Positions 1 through 5,921 of a DNA stretch of 6,091 nt are shown piece by piece. Each line of letters starts with the position of its first letter. Position 1 is the first letter of the stretch. The notes under the pieces are model-generated. The model worked only from the letters and a program-made list of their open reading frames with translations. It was not told the DNA's origin and did no database searches. The translations under genes and the position numbers were made by a program. The stretch is from Methanoculleus marisnigri (GTDB taxonomy: Archaea > Halobacteriota > Methanomicrobia > Methanomicrobiales > Methanoculleaceae), in the NCBI GenBank assembly GCA_002503885.1, contig DASQ01000061.1, positions 1 to 6,091 on the forward strand. Reading direction: 5' to 3'.

Positions 1-53
1 TAACACGTACTTAGAAAATAGTGTGAAGAGTGGGACCCCTGACCTTAACCTGA

Positions 54-293
54 CGCCGATGGGTCCTCTCCGGCCCGCACGTTCAGGGAGGAGATCTCGC
101 GGCCCTCTGCGATCGATGGGGACTCCACGAGAGCCGGATCGGTTTTGCGTGCCGCCGCTGTCCGGCCGGCGACATCCTCGTGCGGGAGAAGGAGGTCCTC
201 GCCTGGGCCGTCCTCGGCTTCCTCTACGTCGACGGCGGCACGGATGCGCTGCGGGCCGTGGTGCCGCTGTTTGCGTACGGTCCTGAGATGTAG
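54..293 (+). pseudogene. C-terminal remnant of an unrecognised protein, no start codon
   Basis: The frame from 54 to the TAG at 291-293 reads like a real protein C-terminus, especially from about 165. It has a CRRC pair, then residues such as EVLAWAVLGFLYVDGGTDAL, and ends LFAYGPEM. Third codon positions over 171-290 are almost all G or C, as in the neighbouring genes. Upstream, to the in-frame TGA at 51-53, the bias is weaker. No ATG or TTG exists in this frame; the first possible start is a GTG at 180 with no ribosome binding site, which would leave 37 residues. I do not recognise the family. The likeliest reading is the 3' end of a decayed or rearranged gene whose N-terminus was lost or frameshifted. 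It ends 45 nt before the prenyltransferase. A longer ORF at 23-286 in another frame has poorer codon bias and is probably a shadow. Confidence 0.4.
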
Positions 294-303
294 GGGCCGA
301 AGA

Positions 304-319
304 AAGGTATACATACCTT
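304..319 (+). promoter_or_regulatory. Palindromic TATA-like promoter/operator before the prenyltransferase gene
   Basis: AAGGTAT and ATACCTT form a perfect 7-bp inverted repeat around a 2-nt AC spacer. The centre (GTATACATA, 307-315) is the only TATA-like stretch upstream of the gene, and its midpoint lies about 27 nt before the ATG at 339. That is the usual archaeal TATA-to-start-site distance, so the transcript may be leaderless or nearly so. A GGGAG at 328-332, 6 nt before the ATG, could instead act as a Shine-Dalgarno site on a slightly longer leader. The symmetry also suits a dimeric repressor that would block TBP. Promoter assignment is inference; the inverted repeat is directly visible. 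Confidence 0.45.
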
Positions 320-338
320 CTGGCCCCGGGAGACTCTC

Positions 339-1262
339 ATGGACACCCGTGCTCTCCGTGAGTTCATCCGGCTCGGTCGGTTCCCCTTCCTCCTCTTGGG
401 GTTCCTCCCGTTCACCGCCGGGGCGCTCCTCGCGCTTCTCCTCGGGGCCCGGTTCACCCCGGCGCAGTTCCTCCTCGGCTACGCGGCCATGGCAGCGGCG
501 CACCTCTCCGTCCACTACAGCAACGACTACTTCGACGCCGACGCCGACCGGTTCGTCGAGACGACGGCGATCTCCGGGGGGAGCGGCGTCCTCCCCGCCA
601 ACCCGGGGCTGAAGCCCGCGGCGCTCTTTGCGGCTGTCGCCCTGATGACGGTCTCGCTCCTGATCGGCTACGCCTTCCTGACCATCTACGCCTACCCGGC
701 AGTCTTCCTCGCCTTCGGCATCGCCGGCAACCTGCTGGGATGGTTCTACACGGCGCCGCCGATCGCGCTTGCGTACCATAAACTCGGGGAGGTCACCAAC
801 ATGATCACCTTCGGCCTCCTGATGCCGGGCGCGGGCTATTTCGTCGCGACGGGGACGCTCGACCTCGCCTTCTTCGCATTTGCCCTCCCGCTCTGTCTCT
901 ACGGGCTTGTCTTCATCGTGAGCGTCGAGATCCCGGATATGGAAGGTGACTTCGCCGGGGGGAAGCGGACCCTCGTCGTGCGGAAGGGCCGGATCTACGG
1001 ATTTTACCTCATCACCCTCGCGGCGACCCTTGCGACCGCGACGCTCCTCCTCTTTGCGCTCACCGGGACTTTTGCCCCTGTGGACTTCCGGCCGGTGGCG
1101 CTGATCTCCGTGATCCCGCTCGGGCTCGCTCTGTGGGGGTTCTCGAACCGGTGTGCCGGACGGGCATGCGCCCTCCGGTACGCCACGGCGAATATCATGG
1201 GCTATTTCGCATTTCAGGGGCTGGTAGTCCTCTACTTCGTCCTCGCGGCCACTCAGGCCTGA
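339..1262 (+). CDS. UbiA-family membrane prenyltransferase, MenA-like
   Basis: The 307-residue protein has about nine hydrophobic membrane segments and both Asp-rich motifs of the UbiA superfamily. The first is N62-D63-x-x-D66-x-D68-x-D70 (NDYFDADAD) after helix 2; the second is D200-M-E-G-D204-F-A-G-G-K209. In this family these bind Mg2+ and the isoprenyl diphosphate, and the enzyme moves the prenyl chain to an aromatic or other acceptor within the membrane. The FYTAPP segment (136-141) matches the conserved YSxPP-like loop. The first motif resembles MenA (dihydroxynaphthoate prenyltransferase) more than the archaeal lipid enzyme DGGGP synthase. Most methanogens of this type lack menaquinone, so the acceptor is unknown. 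The ATG at 339 has GGGAG 6 nt upstream. The 3' end overlaps the convergent LEA14-like gene by 10 bp. Family assignment is firm; substrate is not. Confidence 0.9.
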   Translation: MDTRALREFIRLGRFPFLLLGFLPFTAGALLALLLGARFTPAQFLLGYAAMAAAHLSVHYSNDYFDADADRFVETTAISGGSGVLPANPGLKPAALFAAVALMTVSLLIGYAFLTIYAYPAVFLAFGIAGNLLGWFYTAPPIALAYHKLGEVTNMITFGLLMPGAGYFVATGTLDLAFFAFALPLCLYGLVFIVSVEIPDMEGDFAGGKRTLVVRKGRIYGFYLITLAATLATATLLLFALTGTFAPVDFRPVALISVIPLGLALWGFSNRCAGRACALRYATANIMGYFAFQGLVVLYFVLAATQA

Positions 1263-1753
1263 CCGGGCTGCACCTCCACCGTCCGCTCGAAGGGGACCTC
1301 GAAGGTCGCAATGCCGAAGTCAAGGACTCCCGACCCCGTCACCCGGAGCGTGACCGCTCCGTCCGCGAGGCCCCGGAGGAGTCCCTGCACGAGCCGCAGG
1401 TTATCGACGGTCACCGGGATGGAGATTGCCGTCTCGGCATCGGGCTGGATTGCAAACCCTCCCCGCTCTCCGTGCGCGAGGAAGACCCATTCTCCGCCGT
1501 CGAGGAAGTAGACGTCGAACGAGACCCGGGTCAGGGTGGCGCCGATGGGGTTGGGGTTGTGGATGATGAGGTGCAGCGAGAGGTCGGTGCTTCGTGGGGT
1601 GACATTCTCTATCTCGACCCCGCTGAGGGTGATGGTCGGCTCCTGGAGCGCGGGAACCGCACAACCGGCGCTGCATAGCAGGACGGCGACAAGGAGGGTG
1701 ACGGCGGGGCGCCAGATGCACCCTGCCGGGATAGAGGTCTGCCGTGGCCTCAT
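1253..1753 (-). CDS. LEA14-like (WHy domain) lipoprotein
   Basis: This 166-residue protein has a basic N-terminus and a hydrophobic stretch (about 17-29) ending in a lipobox-like S28-A-G-C31, so it is probably exported and lipid-anchored at Cys31. Residues about 40-160 form a LEA14/WHy-type beta-sandwich: an amphipathic strand (ITLSGVEIENV), then the hallmark N66-P-N-P with the following IGATLTRVSFDVYF, and later VPVTVDNL-like strands (SIPVTVDNLRLVQGLL). LEA14 proteins are linked to desiccation and stress in plants. Archaeal versions are extracytoplasmic with no established role, so function here is unknown. The start has an ideal AGGAGG at 1760-1765, 6 nt upstream, which overlaps the stop of the preceding PKD/DUF2341 gene. 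The two genes are therefore probably co-transcribed and perhaps translationally coupled. The stop overlaps the convergent prenyltransferase gene by 10 bp. Confidence 0.85.
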   Translation of the reverse strand: MRPRQTSIPAGCIWRPAVTLLVAVLLCSAGCAVPALQEPTITLSGVEIENVTPRSTDLSLHLIIHNPNPIGATLTRVSFDVYFLDGGEWVFLAHGERGGFAIQPDAETAISIPVTVDNLRLVQGLLRGLADGAVTLRVTGSGVLDFGIATFEVPFERTVEVQPGQA

Positions 1754-1759
1754 GGTCTC

Positions 1760-1765
1760 CCTCCT
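1760..1765 (-). promoter_or_regulatory. Strong ribosome binding site of the LEA14-like gene
   Basis: Read on the minus strand this is AGGAGG, 6 nt before the ATG at 1753-1751. It overlaps the TAG stop (1766-1764) of the upstream surface-protein gene. It fixes the LEA14-like start and suggests translational coupling between the two genes. Confidence 0.8.
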
Positions 1766-2987
1766 ATGAGCCGCCCCCGTAGGAGAGCACCGGTTCGATG
1801 AGGACGTACTTCCTGACGATGATGTTGTCGGCGTAGAAGTGGTGCGGGTCGCCGGAGTACCACGAGGAAGACCCGATCAGCGCGAAGTCGTCAAAGATTG
1901 TCTCGCTCGAGACCAGCGAGCCGTCGGCGAATCGCATGGGCGCACTCCCCAGGTACTCGCCGTCCATCCATGCGTGTTCGGTGGCACGCGGCGTATCCAG
2001 AACGACCTTGATGTGATACCAGGTATCGGTCCTGGCCCGGGCGTCGGCGGAGAAGTTCCGGTGTTCCCCGTCGTAGTGCTGCACGGAACCGTTCCGGAGG
2101 TGAAGGGCATACAGGTGGTTGGTCCCGTTCCAGGCCTGGATGTAGCCCGAACCGCACCACCGCCCGAACTCACTGACCCGGAAGTCCCCTTCGATGACCA
2201 GCGGACCTGCCGAGATGTTCGTGAGACATACCCGGTTGCTGCCGAACTCCGGGAGGTCGGGCTCGGAGACGCTGAGATCCCCGGCGTATGCACCGCCGCG
2301 GACGACGTCCGACTGGATCCTGCCGTTCGAACCGCTGAACGACCACCGTGAGAGATCGCCCACCTCATAGTCCTCAAAGAAGAGGAAGACGGCGTCGGGA
2401 TCGCTTGCGCTCCCGGCCTCCGGGTTGCCGTAGAGCATGGTGATCGCAGGCGTCTTCGCCGGAAGGGCGAGCCAGACACGGGCGTAGGCACCTTCGCTGA
2501 CATTCTCTACCCAGTAGGGGATGGGGATCGCTTGAGTGTCCACGAACCGGATATCGGTGAAGTCCGGCCGCATCCCCGGGAGGTGGGTGGCGTTGAAGGA
2601 GACCGCAAGACCATCGGTGCCGGAGGGGTCGCCAACCGAGATTGCCTGCTGTCGGGCGAAGGTCTCGACGGTCGCCGTGGTGGTGACGACGGATGTCCTG
2701 GTCGCGATCGAGAGCGTCACGTTGTAGGAGCCCGGGTCCGGGTAGGTATGCACCACCGATCGTTCCCCCGTACCGGAGGTCTCCTGCCTCGTCCCGTCGC
2801 CGAAGGACCAGCTCCGGGAGACAACGTCGGCGATGCCGGACGTATCCGTAAACTGGACACTGGCGGGGGTCCCGGCGTACGTGACGTTTGCGGTAAGCGC
2901 CGGTCCGGTCGTGGGCACGGCGCCGGCAGGGACGATGAGGAGCAGCACGATGACCCCTCCGATGAGAATGATCCAGCCGTTATCCAT
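1764..2987 (-). CDS. Secreted PKD-domain / DUF2341 surface protein
   Basis: From the ATG at 2987 the protein has 407 residues. Residues 5-23 are a hydrophobic signal or anchor segment (IILIGGVIVLLLIVPAGA). A PKD domain follows at about 28-110, with the WSFGDG motif (60-65) and H80-T-Y-P-D-P-G-S-Y-N-V-T-L. A DUF2341 domain follows at about 118-200 (DIRFVD, then MLYGNPEAGSASD). Residues about 201-407 are a concanavalin/LamG-like beta-sandwich starting FLFFEDYEVGDLSRW and ending NIIVRKY-x4-P. PKD and DUF2341 domains are common in methanogen surface proteins, where they mediate protein or carbohydrate contacts. Eight Asn-X-Ser/Thr sequons (N34, 89, 132, 162, 257, 287, 299, 311) fit a glycosylated exterior protein. 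There is no C-terminal membrane or sorting segment, so anchoring would be N-terminal or absent. The frame stays open upstream to 3293, but that part overlaps the divergent flavoprotein gene and lacks domain character. Ligand unknown. Confidence 0.87.
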   Translation of the reverse strand: MDNGWIILIGGVIVLLLIVPAGAVPTTGPALTANVTYAGTPASVQFTDTSGIADVVSRSWSFGDGTRQETSGTGERSVVHTYPDPGSYNVTLSIATRTSVVTTTATVETFARQQAISVGDPSGTDGLAVSFNATHLPGMRPDFTDIRFVDTQAIPIPYWVENVSEGAYARVWLALPAKTPAITMLYGNPEAGSASDPDAVFLFFEDYEVGDLSRWSFSGSNGRIQSDVVRGGAYAGDLSVSEPDLPEFGSNRVCLTNISAGPLVIEGDFRVSEFGRWCGSGYIQAWNGTNHLYALHLRNGSVQHYDGEHRNFSADARARTDTWYHIKVVLDTPRATEHAWMDGEYLGSAPMRFADGSLVSSETIFDDFALIGSSSWYSGDPHHFYADNIIVRKYVLIEPVLSYGGGS

Positions 2988-3012
2988 GATGCTGCCCCAT
3001 GTGTCCCCGCCC

Positions 3013-3019
3013 CTATATG
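3013..3019. promoter_or_regulatory. Candidate TATA box in the divergent intergenic spacer
   Basis: CTATATG is the only AT-rich heptamer in the GC-rich spacer (2988-3086) between the two divergent genes. On the minus strand it reads CATATAG, centred about 29 nt before the PKD/DUF2341 ATG at 2987, which fits a leaderless or very short-leader transcript. On the plus strand it could also serve the flavoprotein gene, giving a start site near 3042-3045 and a leader of about 40 nt. Its near-symmetry means either or both directions are possible. Confidence 0.4.
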
Positions 3020-3086
3020 CGTGTAGCGGCCGGCCGCACCCCAATGCTGATGCTCCGCGGGGAAGCACGGTACACCGGTGAGTACC

Positions 3087-4325
3087 GTGAACGACGCCAT
3101 CACGATCGCGATCATCGGGGGAGGCCCCGCCGGACTCTTCTGCGCTCTGCAGGCAGCCGGGGAAGGGAGGAGCGTGGTCCTCTTCGAGAAGAAGCCCGCC
3201 CCGGGGCGAAAACTCCTGGTTGCGGGATCGGGGCAGTGCAACATCACCCATGACGGGGAGATCGCCGGCTTCCTCTCTCATTACGGTGATCACGGGGCGT
3301 TTCTCCGGCCCGCGCTCATGAACTTCACGAACCGGGACCTTATCGCCTTCTTTGCCGCCAGGGGGCTCACGATGAAGACCGAACCCGGGGGGAAAGTCTT
3401 TCCGGAGACCCGGAGGTCCGCCGATGTCCTGGCCGTCCTCCTCGCGGAGTGCACCGCCCGCGGGGTGGACATCCGGTGCGATGAAGCCGTCCAGTCCGTC
3501 GAACGGGACGAAGACGGGCTCCTCGTCCGGACACAGAAGGCGACCGTCCGGGCCGGCGTGCTCGTCTTAGCCACCGGCGGGGCCTCCTACCCCGCCACCG
3601 GATCGACCGGGGACGGCTACGTCTTCGCCCGGGCCCTCGGGCAGCCGGTCAAGGAGATGGCTCCGGCGCTTACCCCGGTCTACGTCGCGGACTACCCGTT
3701 CGCCGACCTTGCCGGGATATCGTTTGAGAACCCGACTCTCGCTGTCTACCGGGACGGGAAGCTGGTTGCCCGGCATGCCGGCGACCTCCTGCTGACGCAC
3801 ACCGGCCTCTCGGGCCCGGGCATACTCGACGCCTCGCGCTACATCCTCCCGGGCGACGAGCTCCGGGTCACGTTCCTCCCCGGGATGAAGGCGGAGGAGG
3901 TGAGGAAGCGGGTCGCCGACGGGGTTGCAGCGGGTGGGGTCCGGCAGGTAAAGACCGTCCTCTGCGATCTGCCCCTCCCTGAACGGTTCGTCCGGCGGCT
4001 GCTCGACCTTGCCGGCGTCCTCCAGGGGGAGACCTGTGCCCAGCTCCCGAAGAAGGCCCGGAACGCACTCGCCGCATCGGTCGCGGAGTTCTCATTCAGG
4101 GTGGAGAGGCTCGGCGGATTTTCCGAGGCGATGGTGACGAGGGGCGGGGTCGCCCTCGAGGGGGTCAACCCAAAGACGATGGCATCAAAGACCGTGCAAA
4201 ACCTCTACTGCATCGGCGAGGCGCTCGATATCGACGGTGATACCGGGGGGTACAACCTCCAGGCCGCGTTCTCCACCGCGGCCCTCGCAGCGCGGCATAT
4301 CGCCGGTCTTCAAGCACCCCGGTGA
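3087..4325 (+). CDS. HI0933/YhiN-type FAD-dependent oxidoreductase
   Basis: The 412-residue protein begins with a Rossmann FAD-binding fold: IAIIGGGPAG (residues 7-16), then an acidic end of strand 2 (VVLFEKK). The family signature AGSGQCNIT follows (46-54; usually GxGRCNxTN). ATGG (162-165) is the second dinucleotide contact, and THTGLSGPG (237-245) is family-specific. The C-terminus carries GE-x2-D-x-DG-x-TGGYNLQ (377-392), which closes the FAD site. Length matches the family (about 400). Some bacterial relatives (BaiN, RdsA) act on steroids or other organic substrates; the archaeal substrate is unknown. I chose the GTG at 3087 because GGTGA at 3077-3081 lies 5 nt upstream. A GTG at 3078 would add three residues and lacks a clear binding site. 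The gene is divergent from the PKD/DUF2341 unit and appears monocistronic, since terminator-like signals follow. Confidence 0.9.
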   Translation: MNDAITIAIIGGGPAGLFCALQAAGEGRSVVLFEKKPAPGRKLLVAGSGQCNITHDGEIAGFLSHYGDHGAFLRPALMNFTNRDLIAFFAARGLTMKTEPGGKVFPETRRSADVLAVLLAECTARGVDIRCDEAVQSVERDEDGLLVRTQKATVRAGVLVLATGGASYPATGSTGDGYVFARALGQPVKEMAPALTPVYVADYPFADLAGISFENPTLAVYRDGKLVARHAGDLLLTHTGLSGPGILDASRYILPGDELRVTFLPGMKAEEVRKRVADGVAAGGVRQVKTVLCDLPLPERFVRRLLDLAGVLQGETCAQLPKKARNALAASVAEFSFRVERLGGFSEAMVTRGGVALEGVNPKTMASKTVQNLYCIGEALDIDGDTGGYNLQAAFSTAALAARHIAGLQAPR

Positions 4326-4343
4326 CCCCACCGGTCCTGGGAA

Positions 4344-4351
4344 TCTTTTTT
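4344..4351 (+). terminator. Oligo-T terminator after the flavoprotein gene
   Basis: A run of six T residues (4346-4351) starts 21 nt after the stop codon of the FAD oxidoreductase. Archaeal RNA polymerase often terminates at U-rich tracts without a hairpin, so this is a plausible primary termination site. Confidence 0.45.
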
Positions 4352-4407
4352 GCGCCGGCTCAAAGTCCCGGCCCGCCCTCCCGATCAGCCCGGAGCTGGT
4401 CCCTGTT

Positions 4408-4431
4408 AAGGTGCGCTCCGGAGCGCCTTTT
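4408..4431 (+). terminator. Hairpin plus T-tract, probable terminator
   Basis: GCGCTCC and GGAGCGC (4413-4426) form a perfect 14-bp palindrome. The outer bases AAGG (4408-4411) and CTTT (4427-4430) extend the stem with a bulged T4412 and one G-T wobble. TTTT (4428-4431) follows directly. This looks like an intrinsic terminator and may back up the T-tract about 60 nt upstream. Alternatively, the palindrome is a DNA-binding site for the AT-rich promoter region that begins just downstream. Confidence 0.5.
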
Positions 4432-4452
4432 CTCAGCAGTATCCCGGCAAAT

Positions 4453-4525
4453 CTTATATCCATCATATACATGGGCGTATCAAAATAGAAGTCCTAATAT
4501 ACCGATGTAGGCATTAAAATATATT
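4453..4525 (+). promoter_or_regulatory. AT-rich promoter island for the transglutaminase-like gene
   Basis: This stretch is far more AT-rich than its surroundings and contains three TATA-like motifs: CTTATATC (4453-4460), TAATATA (4495-4501) and AAAATATATT (4516-4525). TAATATA best suits the gene start, giving a transcript start near 4525 and a leader of about 12 nt. AAAATATATT lies too close to the GTG at 4537 for a standard TATA-to-start distance, and no later in-frame start exists nearby. The first motif would give a leader of about 50 nt. No coding sequence is evident in the spacer (4326-4536). Confidence 0.5.
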
Positions 4526-4536
4526 GAGACAATAAC

Positions 4537-5094
4537 GTGCTTTGGAGCATTATTAACGCGATTCTTCTCCTCTCAGTCCTCATCCCCCAGGGACACCTGA
4601 TCTACGATGCCGGGTTTGCCGATGCCGGGATAAGCGCCACCGAAGGGACTTCAGTGGACGACCTGGCCCTCTTTTCTGCACCTCCCGAGGTCCTCCGGGA
4701 ATCTTCCCCCGATGCACTCATCGATGCGGTGGGCCGGACGACGTTTGCCTGCGTCGACGGTTCCCCCCGCCTCTTCCCGGTGGGCCTCAACGCGACCCTT
4801 GCCCGTGGGGTAGGCGACTGCACCGACCTCGCGCTCCTCAGGGCGGAGATCCTTTGCCGGAACGGGATCGCTGCCCGGCCGGTCCACGGCCTCATGGTCT
4901 GGGATGCGGAGACGTTCCGGACCAATGCCCTCCACGTGGAGGTCTTTGGGAGGGGCGTTGCCGTCCACGACTGGATCGAACTCGGCGACGGCCGGACGAT
5001 GGGCGCCTACGAAGGGAGCCCCGGGATCCGGTGCGTAAAGACCGGGAACGGGGTCTGTTTCCAGCCGGTCTTCGAGGCATTGGGATACCTCTGA
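4537..5094 (+). CDS. Membrane-anchored transglutaminase-like protein
   Basis: The 185-residue protein starts with a hydrophobic segment (about 3-18, IINAILLLSVLIP), a signal peptide or N-terminal anchor. A transglutaminase-like core follows. The catalytic triad is visible in order: C95 in G91-V-G-D-C-T-D-L-A-L, H133 in NALHVEVF, and D145 in VHDWIELGDG. The Cys motif and the helix after it (LLRAEILCRNGIAARPVHGL) are typical of the transglutaminase/protease-like superfamily, which includes peptidases and amide-modifying enzymes. The hydrophobic N-terminus suggests action outside the membrane. The substrate is unknown. The GTG at 4537 is the only start before the core, since an in-frame TGA lies at 4525-4527. 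No Shine-Dalgarno site precedes it, which suggests a short-leader transcript. The BofA-like gene follows 58 nt later on the same strand. Confidence 0.8.
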   Translation: MLWSIINAILLLSVLIPQGHLIYDAGFADAGISATEGTSVDDLALFSAPPEVLRESSPDALIDAVGRTTFACVDGSPRLFPVGLNATLARGVGDCTDLALLRAEILCRNGIAARPVHGLMVWDAETFRTNALHVEVFGRGVAVHDWIELGDGRTMGAYEGSPGIRCVKTGNGVCFQPVFEALGYL

Positions 5095-5123
5095 ACGGGG
5101 GTTGAACCCGGCCTTTGGGAAGA

Positions 5124-5132
5124 TTCAATATC
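5124..5132 (+). promoter_or_regulatory. Weak TATA-like box before the BofA-like gene
   Basis: TTCAATATC lies in a GC-rich spacer with its centre about 25 nt before the ATG at 5153. That spacing would fit a leaderless transcript. The match is weak, and the gene may instead be read from the upstream promoter. Confidence 0.25.
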
Positions 5133-5152
5133 AGCCGCGCCAAACGGGGGGT

Positions 5153-5428
5153 ATGAGCTTACTCACAGGGCTCCTCGCTCTGATCCTGGTGGTCGTCATC
5201 GCGTTCGTCCTCTACAAAATCGTCAAGAGCGTGACGGGCCTCATCATCAACGCCGTCGTGGGCGTGATCCTGCTCTGGTTCATCAACCTCCTCGACCTGA
5301 TGAGCCTCGTCGGCCGGCCCGACATACCGATCAACCTTATCACCGTCCTGATCTGCGCTATCGGCGGGATCTTCGGCGTTTTGATCACGGTGGTGCTCCA
5401 CCTCCTCGGGATACCGCTGACACTCTGA
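5153..5428 (+). CDS. BofA-family integral membrane protein
   Basis: The 91-residue protein is nearly all hydrophobic. It has an N-terminal helix (about 3-21), a second (about 28-47) with the family pattern GLIINAVVGVILLWFINLL, a short polar loop (SLVGRPD), and a C-terminal stretch INLITVLICAIGGIFGVLI. This is the PF07441 (BofA) pattern. In Bacillus BofA restrains SpoIVFB, the protease that activates sigma-K, in sporulation. Archaea have neither sigma-K nor sporulation, so that role cannot be transferred. Related small proteins occur in methanogens without known function. I chose the ATG at 5153 because it begins the family-like sequence and follows a G-run (5146-5151). A TTG at 5102 would add 17 residues with no family character. 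It converges with the flavodoxin gene across a 7-nt gap. Confidence 0.8.
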   Translation: MSLLTGLLALILVVVIAFVLYKIVKSVTGLIINAVVGVILLWFINLLDLMSLVGRPDIPINLITVLICAIGGIFGVLITVVLHLLGIPLTL

Positions 5429-5435
5429 GGAGCGC

Positions 5436-5900
5436 CTAAGCGGCCGGAGCAGCAATCTCCACGATTGTCCGGGCGAACTCCTCGATCGCCGGGCCGAACT
5501 GTCCGGCATCGACCTCGCTCTCCAGCGTGGAGGCAGACGAGACGAACCGCATCCCCTTTGCTTCGAGGCCTTTCCTCACGACCGCGACGGCCTTCTCCGC
5601 GAGGACCGAGAACGGTTTTCCCGAGGCGTTCGAGACCAGAGCAAGGTACTCGTTGATGTAGGGCGGGACCTTCCGCGACCAGACCGGGGTTGCGACGACC
5701 AGGTAGTCGACACCGGCGAGATCCGTCTGCGCCGGGCGAATGGCTGCCCGCATCCCGAACGCCGCCATCACACCCCCCCTGACCACGCCCGGCCCCGGGG
5801 CCGGTTCGATCCTCTCAAGCCTGCCGCCGACCTGCTCCGCGCGCGCCGTCGCCACCTTCCCCGTATGTCCCTGCCATGAGTAGTATACGATGAGGATCAT
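5436..5900 (-). CDS. Small flavodoxin-family protein
   Basis: From the ATG at 5900 the protein has 154 residues. Strand 1 and the FMN phosphate loop are clear: ILIVYYS8-W-Q-G-H-T12-G. The YLVVATPVW segment (67-74) is the third strand and the loop that usually packs against the flavin, followed by KVPPYINEYL as in short archaeal flavodoxins. Such proteins carry electrons in the cytoplasm or act as small FMN oxidoreductases. Strand 4 (KPFSVLA, 95-101) runs straight into the next helix (EKAVAVVRK), without the glycine-rich flavin-contacting loop normally found there. Starts at 5906 (ATG) or 5909/5903 (GTG) are also possible. GGAG at 5911-5914 supports 5900 with an 8-nt gap. The frame stays open upstream into the transposon, which is coincidental. 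No own promoter is evident; tnpB lies 26 nt upstream on the same strand. Confidence 0.85.
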   Translation of the reverse strand: MILIVYYSWQGHTGKVATARAEQVGGRLERIEPAPGPGVVRGGVMAAFGMRAAIRPAQTDLAGVDYLVVATPVWSRKVPPYINEYLALVSNASGKPFSVLAEKAVAVVRKGLEAKGMRFVSSASTLESEVDAGQFGPAIEEFARTIVEIAAPAA

Positions 5901-5921
5901 CACCATCACTCCGGATGGGAG

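Noticed and set aside
45..779. 244-codon minus-strand ORF opposite the prenyltransferase gene
   Set aside because: It is rich in Arg, Glu and Gly with no hydrophobic core, typical of the antisense frame of a GC-rich gene. The plus strand encodes a clear UbiA protein.
1133..1678. 181-codon plus-strand ORF over the LEA14-like gene
   Set aside because: Composition is of the antisense type, with no domain features. The minus strand carries a lipobox, the NPNP motif and a strong ribosome site.
2988..3293. N-terminal extension of the PKD/DUF2341 gene
   Set aside because: It would overlap the divergent flavoprotein's FAD-binding region. The ATG at 2987 starts a proper signal segment.
4185..4472. 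95-codon minus-strand ORF reaching into the 4326-4536 spacer
   Set aside because: Half of it is antisense to the flavoprotein gene, and the rest is Gly/Pro/Arg-rich with no ribosome site or recognisable motif.
5789..5804. 16-bp perfect palindrome of G and C within the flavodoxin gene
   Set aside because: It encodes Pro/Gly/Ala codons and is expected by chance in GC-rich coding DNA. Nothing links it to regulation.
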